Positions 49,588-57,769 of a DNA stretch of 64,000 nucleotides are shown here, in pieces (within the stretch, counting starts at the first letter, position 1; each line of letters starts with the position of its first letter). The notes under the pieces are model-generated. The model was given only the letters and a program-made list of their open reading frames with translations. It made no database searches and was not told the DNA's origin. Source of the stretch: Metabacillus sp. FJAT-52054 (GTDB lineage: Bacteria; Bacillota; Bacilli; Bacillales; Bacillaceae); contig NZ_CP147407.1 in assembly GCF_037201815.1 (NCBI RefSeq), positions 2,178,723-2,242,722 on the forward strand, given 5' to 3'. The position numbers and the translations under genes were made by a program.

Positions 49588-51621
49588 ATGCCATTGAATC
49601 CAGACAAATTATTTTTAGTAACCGGAACTGAACAAACGAGAAAAGCTCTTCACGGGCAGCTCCTTGAACTTTTTAATGAATTGATTTCGATTGAATCCTT
49701 TTCTATAGATGAAGGATTGCCTGACACTTTCGCTGAAGGTCCGATTTTAATTTCATCTCCAGATTTAAAAAAGGAACTTGAACCATTCGTTACATGTGAC
49801 TCCGAAATCCTAGAGGCGATTCGAACGATCAATGTTGAAAAACTGGAGACGCTGCTGCTGCTGCCCGAAGGCTCCAAAGTTCTTGTCGTCAGCGACACAC
49901 TTGAATCAGCAGCTGAGCTGATTCATCAGCTTATAGAACTTGGCATACAGCACGTCGAATTTGTTCCTTTTAAAAAAGGAGAAACCACTTTTGATGCAGA
50001 CCTGATTCTTTCTCCAGGCGAAATGATTCATGCACCCATTCATTCAGCACCTAAATTGGATATAGGAGTACGTCTAATCGGATCCCCTACTATTCAGGAG
50101 CTGGCGAATCGTTTTGAACTTTCTTATTTGAACTCTATATTAACAGAACGCCAGATGAAACACGCCGTCAGTCAGCAGCGGCTTTTGACCGAAGCGAAAA
50201 CTTCAGCTTTGGCAGCGGAAAAAAATCTGCGGCTTGTCGTTGATCATGTAAGTGAAGGTGTGATTGGTGTCAGTGCCTCCGGCGTGATTACGGCATTTAA
50301 CTCCGTGTGCGAGTCCATTTTCCAGCTTGACCGGGCAGATGTCGCCGGTAAAGCCATTCAGCTCTCAGGACTTGATCAAGACGTGATTTCTTATATAGTA
50401 ACAGGGATTGAACCCTTTCAGCTTTTCAGCATTAATGGAATGGAAGCGGCCATTTACCGGAATGAAACGAATGGGATCATTACTGCTACCATCAGCAGGG
50501 TCAGCAAAGCCTCAGAAATCAACTCTGCGGCAGCAGAATGGGCGAAAAAGGGGTTTACGGCCAAGTATACCTTTGATCAAATAATCGGCAGCCATTTAAG
50601 CATGCTGGATACAATCGGCACAGCTAAGAAACTGGCGCTTTCTGAATTGCCGGTTTTGATTGAAGGAGAAACCGGGACGGGTAAAGAACTGTTTGCACAA
50701 GCGATACATAACGGCTCCGGCAGACGTTCCGGCCCCTTTGTAGCCGTTAACTGCAGTGCTCTCTCAGCTTCCCTTTTTGAAAGCGAGCTATTCGGCTACG
50801 AGGCAGGAGCTTTTACAGGGGCACAAAAAGGCGGAAAAAAAGGACTGTTTGAACAAGCAAACGGAGGCACCCTCTTTCTGGATGAAATCGGAGATATTTC
50901 AGGTGACCTCCAGGCGAGCCTGCTTCGTGTTCTTCAGGAAAAAGAAATCCGCCGAGTAAGCGGAACCCAGAATATTGCGGTCGACGTAAGGATTGTTGCA
51001 GCCACCAATATGAATTTAAGAGAAAAAATGGCGGATGGGGATTTCCGGGCTGATCTTTTCTACCGGTTAAATGTTTTTTCCATTCAAATTCCGCCTCTTA
51101 GAGAACGAAAATCGGACATTCCAATTCTTGCAGAAGAATTTTTGAAAAGAAACAGAGCCGTCACACGGATGGACTCAAAGGTAATGGATATGTTAATGAA
51201 GGAAGAATGGGAAGGAAATGTAAGAGAATTAAAGAATTCGATAGATTACATGCTTGCCGTCTCTGACGGAAAAACCATTCAGCTTCACGATCTTCCTGGG
51301 AAAACGGTCAAAAAGCAAAAGAAAAAAGAAAAAGAAGCAGCCCCGCTTCAGCTTACCCTTATGGATAAACAGGAATTTGTGTTTATCCTCGAAACGATCC
51401 GTATTTCAAACGAAAACGGAGAACCGGCTAGCAGGAGAATCATTTCAGAAATCAGCAAAGCAGGTTCTCACCCCCTTACTGCACAGCAGGTCCGCCATAG
51501 GCTTGACTTTCTTGAAAAGCACAGCTATGTGACGAAAGGGCGCGGAAGGGCAGGCACGAAAATTACTCTCGAGGGAATGGATTTCCTCCATTCACTGAAA
51601 TCTCATCTCGGAAACCATTAA
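49588..51621 (+). CDS. yplP: Sigma-54-dependent transcriptional activator (YplP-like)
   Basis: A 677-aa activator. N-terminal region of unknown fold (1 to about 215), a PAS-like sensor (about 215-310: LVVDHVSEGVIGVSASGVIT), and the AAA+ domain (about 330-565) with Walker A GETGTGKE (360-367), the sigma-54-contacting GAFTGA (407-412) and FLDEIGD. The last 85 residues resemble a winged-helix domain with a C-terminal wing (VRHRLDFLEKHSYVTKGRGRAG) instead of the usual Fis-type helix-turn-helix. GGAG precedes the ATG; TATAAT lies 28 bases upstream. It likely drives iadA. Position before yplQ matches B. subtilis yplP. Confidence 0.85.
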   Translation: MPLNPDKLFLVTGTEQTRKALHGQLLELFNELISIESFSIDEGLPDTFAEGPILISSPDLKKELEPFVTCDSEILEAIRTINVEKLETLLLLPEGSKVLVVSDTLESAAELIHQLIELGIQHVEFVPFKKGETTFDADLILSPGEMIHAPIHSAPKLDIGVRLIGSPTIQELANRFELSYLNSILTERQMKHAVSQQRLLTEAKTSALAAEKNLRLVVDHVSEGVIGVSASGVITAFNSVCESIFQLDRADVAGKAIQLSGLDQDVISYIVTGIEPFQLFSINGMEAAIYRNETNGIITATISRVSKASEINSAAAEWAKKGFTAKYTFDQIIGSHLSMLDTIGTAKKLALSELPVLIEGETGTGKELFAQAIHNGSGRRSGPFVAVNCSALSASLFESELFGYEAGAFTGAQKGGKKGLFEQANGGTLFLDEIGDISGDLQASLLRVLQEKEIRRVSGTQNIAVDVRIVAATNMNLREKMADGDFRADLFYRLNVFSIQIPPLRERKSDIPILAEEFLKRNRAVTRMDSKVMDMLMKEEWEGNVRELKNSIDYMLAVSDGKTIQLHDLPGKTVKKQKKKEKEAAPLQLTLMDKQEFVFILETIRISNENGEPASRRIISEISKAGSHPLTAQQVRHRLDFLEKHSYVTKGRGRAGTKITLEGMDFLHSLKSHLGNH

Positions 51622-51636
51622 AAGGAGCTGGAACGA

Positions 51637-52278
51637 ATGGAATTTACAATAAAGGAAGAGATTGCCAACGCGATTACCCACGGCATCGGTGTGCTGCTCA
51701 GCATTCCCGCTTTGGTGTACTTGATTTTGTTTGCTGTATGGTACGGGGATACAATCAGTGTGGTCAGCTTTTCAATCTTCGGAGCATCGATGATTCTGCT
51801 TTATTTATTCTCGACACTGCTTCATGCCATCCAGCATAAAAAAGCGAAGCACATTTTCGCCATATTAGATCACTCCGCCATCTATATTTTGATTGCCGGA
51901 ACTTACACCCCGCTCCTTCTTGGCCCTCTCAGGGGAACCTTTGGATGGTCCCTGCTTATCATCATCTGGAGCCTTGCGATTGCCGGCGTAGTGTTTAAAA
52001 TCTTTTTTGTAGACCGGTTTGTTGTGTTGTCCACACTATTTTACATTCTTATGGGCTGGCTCGTGATTATTGCAGCAAAACCGCTCTATGAGTACCTGTC
52101 GGTGGAAGGATTCATGCTTCTTCTACTTGGAGGAATTCTCTATACTGTCGGCTCCATTTTTTATGTATGGAGGAAAATACCCTATCACCACGCCATCTGG
52201 CATCTTTTTGTACTCGGCGGCAGTGCTTCGATGTTTTTCTGTGTTTTGTATTATGTTGTGGATGTGCCGTTTATTTAA
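51637..52278 (+). CDS. yplQ: Hemolysin III / PAQR family membrane protein YplQ
   Basis: A 213-aa membrane protein with about seven transmembrane helices. PAQR signature residues are present: NAITHGIGVLLSIPA in helix 1, H in LLHAIQHKK, DHSAIYILIAGTYTP and HAIWHLFVLGGS, giving the conserved Ser/His/Asp metal-site pattern. Despite the name, proteins of this family are probably metal-dependent hydrolases or sensors in the membrane. It begins 15 bases after yplP, so the two are likely co-transcribed. Confidence 0.93.
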   Translation: MEFTIKEEIANAITHGIGVLLSIPALVYLILFAVWYGDTISVVSFSIFGASMILLYLFSTLLHAIQHKKAKHIFAILDHSAIYILIAGTYTPLLLGPLRGTFGWSLLIIIWSLAIAGVVFKIFFVDRFVVLSTLFYILMGWLVIIAAKPLYEYLSVEGFMLLLLGGILYTVGSIFYVWRKIPYHHAIWHLFVLGGSASMFFCVLYYVVDVPFI

Positions 52279-52340
52279 TGGCTAAAAACAAGTAACAGGA
52301 ATGATTTCGCACCTTCCTTACTTGTCATACCCCGCACACA

Positions 52341-52375
52341 AAAATCCCGCATCCAAGTCATCGATGCGGGATTTT
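52341..52375. terminator. Bidirectional terminator between yplQ and folA
   Basis: AAAATCCCGCATC and GATGCGGGATTTT form a 13-bp stem with A- and T-runs, serving the convergent genes. Confidence 0.85.
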
Positions 52376-52376
52376 C

Positions 52377-52862
52377 TTAGTTTTTCTCCAAGGTTAAAAA
52401 TTCGTAATTATACGGATTTTTTTCATCCTTAATTCCCTGTTCTTTTGAAGTCGTGCGCCATTCACTCTCGTCAAATTCAGGAAAGAATGTATCTCCATCA
52501 AACGTATGATGAATAATGGTCACATACATCTTCGTACAGTGCGGAAGCATTTCTTCAAATATTCTGGCTCCTCCAATGACAAACAGCTCTTCCCCCTCTT
52601 CTTCAAGAAGAGGGATTTCTTTTACAGATTGAAGAATTTCGCATCCATCGGCAACGAATTCAGGATTTGAAGAAACGACAATATTTCTTCTGCCGGGAAG
52701 AGGCTTGCTTCCCATCGATTCAAACGTCTTTCTGCCCATAACAACAGCAGATCCGAATGTTATTTTCTTGAAATGAGCCAGATCAGCCGGCAGTTTCCAT
52801 GGAAGATCATTATCCTTGCCGATTGCACGCTGTTCATCCATAGCAAAAACAAATGAAATCAA
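52377..52862 (-). CDS. folA: Dihydrofolate reductase
   Basis: A 161-aa enzyme reducing dihydrofolate with NADPH. Motifs: [21 protein letters not shown] (active site), [17 protein letters not shown] and [14 protein letters not shown], with the Tyr-rich C-terminus. It overlaps the thyA stop by 4 bases (ATGA), so it is coupled to thyA and regenerates the folate oxidised there. B. subtilis calls this gene dfrA. Confidence 0.97.
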   Translation of the reverse strand: MISFVFAMDEQRAIGKDNDLPWKLPADLAHFKKITFGSAVVMGRKTFESMGSKPLPGRRNIVVSSNPEFVADGCEILQSVKEIPLLEEEGEELFVIGGARIFEEMLPHCTKMYVTIIHHTFDGDTFFPEFDESEWRTTSKEQGIKDEKNPYNYEFLTLEKN

Positions 52863-53653
52863 ACGCTGACAGCTCCTTTAATATGAGGATGGGCTTCATA
52901 ATTTTCCAGTGTGAAGTCCTCGTATGTAAAATCAAAAATGGATGTCACGTCAGGATTTAGCTTCATATGCGGAAGAGGTTTAGGATCTCGTCCAAGCTGA
53001 AGATTTACCTGGTCCAGGTGATTTTGATAAATATGAACATCTCCAAAGCTATGGATGAATTCTCCGTACTCGAGACCCGATGTATGGGCCATCATCATTG
53101 TGAGAAGTGCGTAGGAAGCGATATTAAAAGGAACACCGAGGAAAACATCTGCCGAACGCTGATAAAGCTGGCATGAAAGCTTCCCCTCCGCAACGTAAAA
53201 TTGAAACAGGCAATGGCATGGCGGCAATGCCATATTCGGGATATCAGACGGATTCCAGGCGCTGACGATTAACCGTCTTGAATCGGGATTATGCTTCAAA
53301 TCATGAACGACGTTCGCAATCTGATCAATCGTTTCGCCGCCAGCACCTGCCCATGAACGCCACTGCGCTCCATACACAGGACCCAGTTCCCCATTTTCAT
53401 CTGCCCACTCATTCCATATCCTCACACCATTTTCCTGAAGGTAGGCAACATTTGTGTCGCCTTTTAAGAACCACAGCAGTTCGTGAATGATTGATTTCAA
53501 ATGCAGCTTTTTCGTTGTAACCATTGGGAAGCCTTCGCTTAGATCGAACCTCATCTGATAGCCGAACGTACTGATCGTTCCCGTCCCCGTCCTGTCGCCT
53601 TTTGCTTTTCCGTTTTCCAGCACATGCCGGCAAAGATCTAAATACTGTTTCAT
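52859..53653 (-). CDS. thyA: Thymidylate synthase (ThyA family)
   Basis: A 264-aa enzyme methylating dUMP to dTMP with methylene-tetrahydrofolate. Catalytic Cys in [11 protein letters not shown], plus [22 protein letters not shown] and the C-terminal [13 protein letters not shown]. Length fits the E. coli-type enzyme (thyB in B. subtilis nomenclature). AGGAAG precedes the ATG. It lies directly before folA. Confidence 0.97.
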   Translation of the reverse strand: MKQYLDLCRHVLENGKAKGDRTGTGTISTFGYQMRFDLSEGFPMVTTKKLHLKSIIHELLWFLKGDTNVAYLQENGVRIWNEWADENGELGPVYGAQWRSWAGAGGETIDQIANVVHDLKHNPDSRRLIVSAWNPSDIPNMALPPCHCLFQFYVAEGKLSCQLYQRSADVFLGVPFNIASYALLTMMMAHTSGLEYGEFIHSFGDVHIYQNHLDQVNLQLGRDPKPLPHMKLNPDVTSIFDFTYEDFTLENYEAHPHIKGAVSV

Positions 53654-53771
53654 TGTGTCACTTCCTTTTTCTTAACATTCGATTCTTCATTTTAACATAT
53701 TATGAAGTATGGAAGGGGTCAAATTCGTGCAGGATGAATAGTATTCATCAAACGGCTAAGGATGTGACATC

Positions 53772-53900
53772 ATGCGAAAAAGACCTGCAAAGGAAGAAGT
53801 CGATAAAGTCATTGAGTACATGGGAAGCTCTCGTTTTCTGGTAGCCGATGGGCTGGTCAGTGGTGGTTTGATTATTCTCTTTCTATATTTTTTCCATTAG
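53772..53900 (+). CDS. 42-aa single-pass membrane peptide
   Basis: AAGGA lies 9 bases before an ATG opening MRKRPAKEEVDKVIEYMGSS, followed by a hydrophobic helix ending LIILFLYFFH. The stop TAG is joined directly to the left end of the interspersed element at 53901. The charge-then-helix layout looks natural, but the family is not recognised and no promoter was identified. Confidence 0.5.
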   Translation: MRKRPAKEEVDKVIEYMGSSRFLVADGLVSGGLIILFLYFFH

Positions 53901-53955
53901 GTCTGTTAAACTTGGCTGCTGATTTCCACTGCAGGCGCTCGCTTTAATCCAGTGG
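53901..53955. repeat. Fragment of the interspersed palindromic element
   Basis: TCTGTTAAACTTGGCTG and the following bases match the left end of the element at 29291, and AGGCGCTCGCTTT fits its next part. The right half is missing, so the copy is truncated. It lies between the 42-aa ORF and the TerC gene terminator. Confidence 0.7.
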
Positions 53956-53983
53956 TGTTAAAACTCACCATATTTATCCCATT

Positions 53984-54020
53984 AAAAAAGCGCCGGAATG
54001 ATCACTTCCGGCGCTTTTCT
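53984..54020. terminator. Bidirectional terminator of TerC gene
   Basis: AGCGCCGGAA and TTCCGGCGCT (53989-53998, 54006-54015) form a 10-bp stem with A6 on one side and T4CTTT on the other. Confidence 0.85.
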
Positions 54021-54794
54021 TTAATTTGTTTTTTCCTGACGGTTGTGTTTCAATTTATGAATAATGAACGTTCCAATGAACATTACGATGATTAAGACAA
54101 AAAATACCCAGTGCGGCATGTGTACTCCGGCTTCACTTATAGCCATTTTCACTGCTATAAGCAAAATTAGCACATATGCTGTAGTTTCAAGTTCAGGAAT
54201 TCTCTCAATCAGTTTAACAAATACTCCTGCGATACCACGCATCATGAGTACTCCAAGCATACCTCCGAGAAGAAGAACCCATACTTGATCACTTACACCA
54301 AATGCTGCAAGAACACTGTCCACGGAGAAAGCGATATCCATAAGTTCAACTGCTGCGACCGTTCCCCAGAACTGTCCAAAAAGACGGGTAAAAATGCTGC
54401 CTTTTGTAAGCTTCGCTGCATCCTCGGCATCATCACCTTCAGACCCATTGCGTTTATCAATGAAGTATTTAATAGCAAGCCAAGCGAGATACGCTGCACC
54501 AAGCAGCTTGACCCATGTTATCTGGATTAAGAATACTCCGACTCCGATCGCTATGAAACGGAAAATGTAAGCTCCGATCAAACCGTAAAAAAGTGCTTTC
54601 TTTCTTTGCTCCTCAGGAAGCGGGCGGACCATAACTGCAAGAACAAGCGCATTGTCAGCAGATAACAGCCCTTCTAAAATGACCAGGGTAAGAATTAATC
54701 CCCAGCTTGTAGGGCTTGTCAGTACTTCGCCCCACATCTGCCAGTTAAAAAACTGGGCATACGTGTCTACAAAAGCATTCAATATCTCATTCAT
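54021..54794 (-). CDS. TerC family membrane protein
   Basis: A 257-aa protein with about seven transmembrane helices and the TerC acidic motifs LEGLLSADNALVLA (about residues 40-53) and MDIAFSVDSVLAA, which bind a divalent metal within the membrane. Relatives in B. subtilis (YceF/MeeF, YkoY/MeeY) export manganese to load secreted enzymes; which one this matches was not determined. The ribosome binding site AGGAGG lies 13 bases from the ATG, which is longer than usual. Confidence 0.9.
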   Translation of the reverse strand: MNEILNAFVDTYAQFFNWQMWGEVLTSPTSWGLILTLVILEGLLSADNALVLAVMVRPLPEEQRKKALFYGLIGAYIFRFIAIGVGVFLIQITWVKLLGAAYLAWLAIKYFIDKRNGSEGDDAEDAAKLTKGSIFTRLFGQFWGTVAAVELMDIAFSVDSVLAAFGVSDQVWVLLLGGMLGVLMMRGIAGVFVKLIERIPELETTAYVLILLIAVKMAISEAGVHMPHWVFFVLIIVMFIGTFIIHKLKHNRQEKTN

Positions 54795-54877
54795 TGTGAC
54801 GACAAAACCTCCTAGGATTCGAGCAATACTTTAACTAGTATACAAGATTTATAATCTCTTGTTAAGTAAAAACCAGT

Positions 54878-55408
54878 TTAGCTTCCAATCATTTGCTCTG
54901 ACTGGTCTTCCTCTTCTTTATCACGGCTTCGATGGGCCATTCTGCTCGCGGCCGCTGCAGCCAATGCGGCCACAATATCATCGAGGAATGTATTAACCCG
55001 GTCTTCTTTATGCTCATCTAGCTCTTTAATAATCCCGAACTTCTCTTTATCAAGAAATCCAAAGTTGGTCAGTCCGATGGAACCATATACATTTACGATT
55101 GAAAGGGGGATGATTTCGTCAATTCCATATAATGGCTCGTCCGTTTCTACGAGATGCTGCAATGGCTGCGGCAGTAATTTCTTTTCGGCCAGTTCATCCA
55201 AAGCAAGTCCGGTTAAAACGGCGTGCACGATTTCCCTTTTGCTAAGCACCCGCTCTACATTATATACGCAGTCTTCATGGGTAAGAGCCGGGATGTAGCG
55301 CTGCTGAAGACGGAAAACGATATCAGCTATATCAGCTATCGTTACTCCCCTGTCTTTCAGCATATCGATTGTAATTGAGGTCATTTCTTTCATCGTGTAT
55401 TTTGCCAT
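54878..55408 (-). CDS. ypjQ: YpjQ, PgpA-family protein
   Basis: A 176-aa protein of the phosphatidylglycerophosphatase A fold, without the membrane helices of E. coli PgpA. Features: IVFRLQQRYIPALTHEDC and the conserved DEIIPLSIVNVYGSIGLTNFG and EHKEDRVNTFLDDIVAALAAAA segments, the last with the acidic motif. The substrate is not established in Bacillus. It ends with an acidic tail. It lies 18 bases before the ypjP stop, as in B. subtilis. Confidence 0.88.
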   Translation of the reverse strand: MAKYTMKEMTSITIDMLKDRGVTIADIADIVFRLQQRYIPALTHEDCVYNVERVLSKREIVHAVLTGLALDELAEKKLLPQPLQHLVETDEPLYGIDEIIPLSIVNVYGSIGLTNFGFLDKEKFGIIKELDEHKEDRVNTFLDDIVAALAAAAASRMAHRSRDKEEEDQSEQMIGS

Positions 55409-55426
55409 TAGACTGATCGCCCCTTT

Positions 55427-55981
55427 TTAATGAGTCATCCAAGCGGGTGGTGTATTCCGATCCCAATAAATGCTGCCCAGTTCATGATGCTGTTCAAATG
55501 AATCTCTGCTTAAATGGTAATGAAAATTGAACCAGTAGCCATCCCCTGGAGGATGATCCACACGGACGTGGAAACGAATTACATCCTTACCGGAATTCCG
55601 GTCGTAAATATGAAAGATTTTTTCGCTTCTCCCTGAACCGGGTTTCTCACTGATTACAAGATTTGAGGATTCTTCTAATGTCAGCTCTCTTTCCATTACT
55701 TCTTCGATTTTCGGCAGGATCATCGTGTCAAATTCCGATTCAATTACCGGGCCAATTCTGTCCCCGAATTTTTGATGCGTTTGTTCTTTGGCCATTTGTT
55801 TAAAATATTGGATATTCGGTTCAATAATTTGCGATTTGTGGGAATCTGATTGCTCGGGAATAATGGTTTTAGATAAGTCTTGAGAATTCTCTTCTGCGAG
55901 CAGCACAGCGGGAGGCGAAACCATCCCCAGTGTGACAATTGAGAACAAGGCTACGAGCGATTTTTTAAGCCATTTATTCAT
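55427..55981 (-). CDS. ypjP: YpjP secreted protein
   Basis: A 184-aa protein with an N-terminal signal peptide or signal anchor (LKKSLVALFSIVTLGMVSPPAVLL, cleavage probable after AEE region). The C-terminal half has conserved IFHIYDRNSGKDVIRFHVRVDHPP and YWFNFHYHLSRDSFEQHHELGSIYW, which mark the YpjP family. Function unknown; it is probably extracellular. It is upstream of ypjQ on the same strand. Confidence 0.88.
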   Translation of the reverse strand: MNKWLKKSLVALFSIVTLGMVSPPAVLLAEENSQDLSKTIIPEQSDSHKSQIIEPNIQYFKQMAKEQTHQKFGDRIGPVIESEFDTMILPKIEEVMERELTLEESSNLVISEKPGSGRSEKIFHIYDRNSGKDVIRFHVRVDHPPGDGYWFNFHYHLSRDSFEQHHELGSIYWDRNTPPAWMTH

Positions 55982-56117
55982 GGTTTTCCTCTCCTAAGTA
56001 TATTCTCTATTATTCTATCATAGCCCTAGACAATTCTCCTTATTAAGTTAAAGAAAACGCTTTTATTGCCAGCGTAATTCCTTTACAATAAATGTATTAA
56101 GATATGGGAGGCTTGTT

Positions 56118-56192
56118 ATGTACGAAGCTCTGCTGATCGCTGCAAGTTTCATTACCCTCATTTACATGATTTTTATGGAAATAACAGATTAA
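56118..56192 (+). CDS. 24-aa hydrophobic peptide, holin-like toxin-type
   Basis: GGGAGG lies 6 bases before the ATG of MYEALLIAASFITLIYMIFM plus four residues. The layout (short start, one helix, short acidic end) resembles small type I toxin or holin-like peptides of Bacillus. No antisense RNA gene was recognised. A terminator follows by 2 bases, supporting a real transcript. Alternatively it is a harmless membrane peptide. Confidence 0.5.
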   Translation: MYEALLIAASFITLIYMIFMEITD

Positions 56193-56193
56193 A

Positions 56194-56220
56194 AGCCCGG
56201 AGTTGATCCGGGCTTTCTCT
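56194..56220. terminator. Terminator after 24-aa peptide
   Basis: AGCCCGG and CCGGGCT form a 7-bp stem around seven bases, followed by TTCTCT on the plus strand and TTTT on the minus strand, so it can act for both the peptide and the SspL-like gene. Confidence 0.75.
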
Positions 56221-56233
56221 GTGCATAAGCTGT

Positions 56234-56362
56234 TTACATTTTCTTTGCTTTTGATGCTGCGGAGCTTTTTTGTTTTCCTGCTTCCTGATTGGTCGTGCCC
56301 TGGCCTTCCGTCTCGGGTGATCCAAGCTGTGCTTTAGACGGATCCGCTTTTTTGCGTGACAT
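56234..56362 (-). CDS. sspL: Small acid-soluble spore protein, SspL-like
   Basis: A 42-aa Lys/Ser/Gln/Ala-rich, Cys-free peptide starting MSRKKADPSKAQLGSPET and ending in KAKKM. The size equals SspL of B. subtilis (42 aa), and the basic start, Gly-x-Thr/Glu middle and Lys-rich end agree. GGAGG precedes the ATG. It lies 28 bases after ypiP, so it may be transcribed with it or from a promoter inside it; no sigma-G pattern was found in the gap. The name rests on size and composition. Confidence 0.6.
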   Translation of the reverse strand: MSRKKADPSKAQLGSPETEGQGTTNQEAGKQKSSAASKAKKM

Positions 56363-56390
56363 TCCCTTCACCTCCGAGTCTTAGTTTCGC

Positions 56391-57164
56391 CTAATCCTCT
56401 CTTTCTAAAACTCCGAAGTGAAAGGAAGCTGAACGGCGTTTAATCTGGCTGAAGCCCCATTTTTCAAACCTGGTGCTCGTCCAGTGATCTTTTAAAACGA
56501 CCCGTTCCTTCGCTACCCGTTTTGCTTCAGCGATTACGTCTTCGCTCAAATCATCATGGATGGCAATTTGCTTTAAAGGCACCATTCCTTCGGAGGATAG
56601 CGCCTCTTCGAACATGGGATCAAAATAAACAATGTCAAAGGAGCGGTCTGCGCACGTTCGAAGGAATTTGAGGTGATCGGCGTGAACCACCTCCACTCTT
56701 TTCATCGCTTTTGAGATGTCCTCATTGCCGGCTTCCCACTTCTTCAGCCCCTCGCCTACAATCAGCGCCATTTCTTTATTCCCCTCTATCCCGCATACCT
56801 TTCCTTTTTCTCCGGCAGCATAGGCGGCAACGATGCTGTCAGATGCCAATCCCAGTGTACAATCAAGTATGGTATTTCCTTCCCGGATCCCGGCTGCCTC
56901 AACAAATGGATCACACTCTCCGCCAAGCAGTCTTTTAACCCGGAACATAGCGGAATTCGGATGGAAAAAGAACGGCTTTTCGCCTGGTGTACTGTAAAGC
57001 TCCATTCTCTCCGTGCCTACCACCAGTACCGCTTCCTCATTTTCCAGAAGGGAGGAAATTGACTTCTTGTTTCTTGGGACATATTGACTATTCAATGAAA
57101 TGGCCAGTACTCTTGCCATGATTTCTGCTTCTTTAAAATTTTTCATAACTGTCGTAATAATCAC
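56391..57164 (-). CDS. ypiP: SAM-dependent methyltransferase YpiP (RsmJ-like)
   Basis: A 257-aa class I methyltransferase. The SAM motif TILDCTLGLASDSIVAAYAAG and the acidic strand FDIVYFDPMFEEA are clear, and the C-terminal wing has HWTSTRFEKWGF. Overall similarity is to the RsmJ (16S rRNA m2G1516) family; the target is not proven. The longest frame begins at 57221, but that extension contains the yphP terminator, while GTG 57164 has AGAGG at 8 bases. It lies in the same place as B. subtilis ypiP. Confidence 0.85.
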   Translation of the reverse strand: MIITTVMKNFKEAEIMARVLAISLNSQYVPRNKKSISSLLENEEAVLVVGTERMELYSTPGEKPFFFHPNSAMFRVKRLLGGECDPFVEAAGIREGNTILDCTLGLASDSIVAAYAAGEKGKVCGIEGNKEMALIVGEGLKKWEAGNEDISKAMKRVEVVHADHLKFLRTCADRSFDIVYFDPMFEEALSSEGMVPLKQIAIHDDLSEDVIAEAKRVAKERVVLKDHWTSTRFEKWGFSQIKRRSASFHFGVLERED

Positions 57165-57185
57165 ATTTTCAACCTCTTTTAATAT

Positions 57186-57219
57186 AAAAATCGGGATGGC
57201 TGCATCCATCAGCCATCCC
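57186..57219 (-). terminator. Rho-independent terminator after yphP
   Basis: GGGATGGCT and AGCCATCCC pair around ten bases, then the minus strand reads GATTTTTAT. It lies 12 bases after the yphP stop and before the ypiP start. Confidence 0.85.
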
Positions 57220-57231
57220 ATTCAATCTTAT

Positions 57232-57666
57232 TCAGCAGTGCTTTTCAAAAGACTGCTCTAAATTTGCCATGATTTCTTCAATTGCAGCACCTTCAATTTC
57301 ATGTCTCGGGATAAAATGAACCACTTCTTTCCCTTTTAAAAGAGCCATAGAAGGAGAAGAAGGCTCAATTCCTTCAAAGTACTCTCTCATTTTAGCTGTT
57401 GCATCCTTATCCTGTCCTGCAAAAACCGTAACAAGATGATCCGGTTTTTTGTCAGCATTTAATGCTGACTGAGTTGCGGCCGGTCTTGCCAGTCCAGCCG
57501 CACATCCGCAGACGGAGTTCACAACGACGAGCGTTGTTCCCTCAGCCGATTCCATGTATTTTTCAACCTCTTCTTCAGTAAGAAGCTCTTGAAATCCGGC
57601 TCTTGTTAATTCAGCTCTCATCGGTTTAACCATTTGACGCATGTATTCTTCATATGCCATAGACAT
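57232..57666 (-). CDS. brxA: Bacilliredoxin BrxA (YphP)
   Basis: A 144-aa thioredoxin-fold protein with the CGC active site in NSVCGCAAG (about residues 51-56), the hallmark of the bacilliredoxins, which remove bacillithiol from S-bacillithiolated proteins. The C-terminal helix ends in Cys-less charged residues apart from a terminal HC. It is monocistronic with its own terminator and occupies the position of B. subtilis yphP between ilvD and ypiP. Confidence 0.94.
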   Translation of the reverse strand: MSMAYEEYMRQMVKPMRAELTRAGFQELLTEEEVEKYMESAEGTTLVVVNSVCGCAAGLARPAATQSALNADKKPDHLVTVFAGQDKDATAKMREYFEGIEPSSPSMALLKGKEVVHFIPRHEIEGAAIEEIMANLEQSFEKHC

Positions 57667-57769
57667 GTTTTATACCCTCCTGAACTGTCGCTTAGGGAGG
57701 CCGGTAAAAATGGCCTTCTTTCCCTGTCTGAGTTCAAGAATACTATAGAAAAATGACGGTGGCAAACGT

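Noticed and set aside
57165..57221. 19-residue N-terminal extension of ypiP
   Set aside because: It would translate through the yphP terminator hairpin; GTG 57164 has a good ribosome binding site downstream of it.
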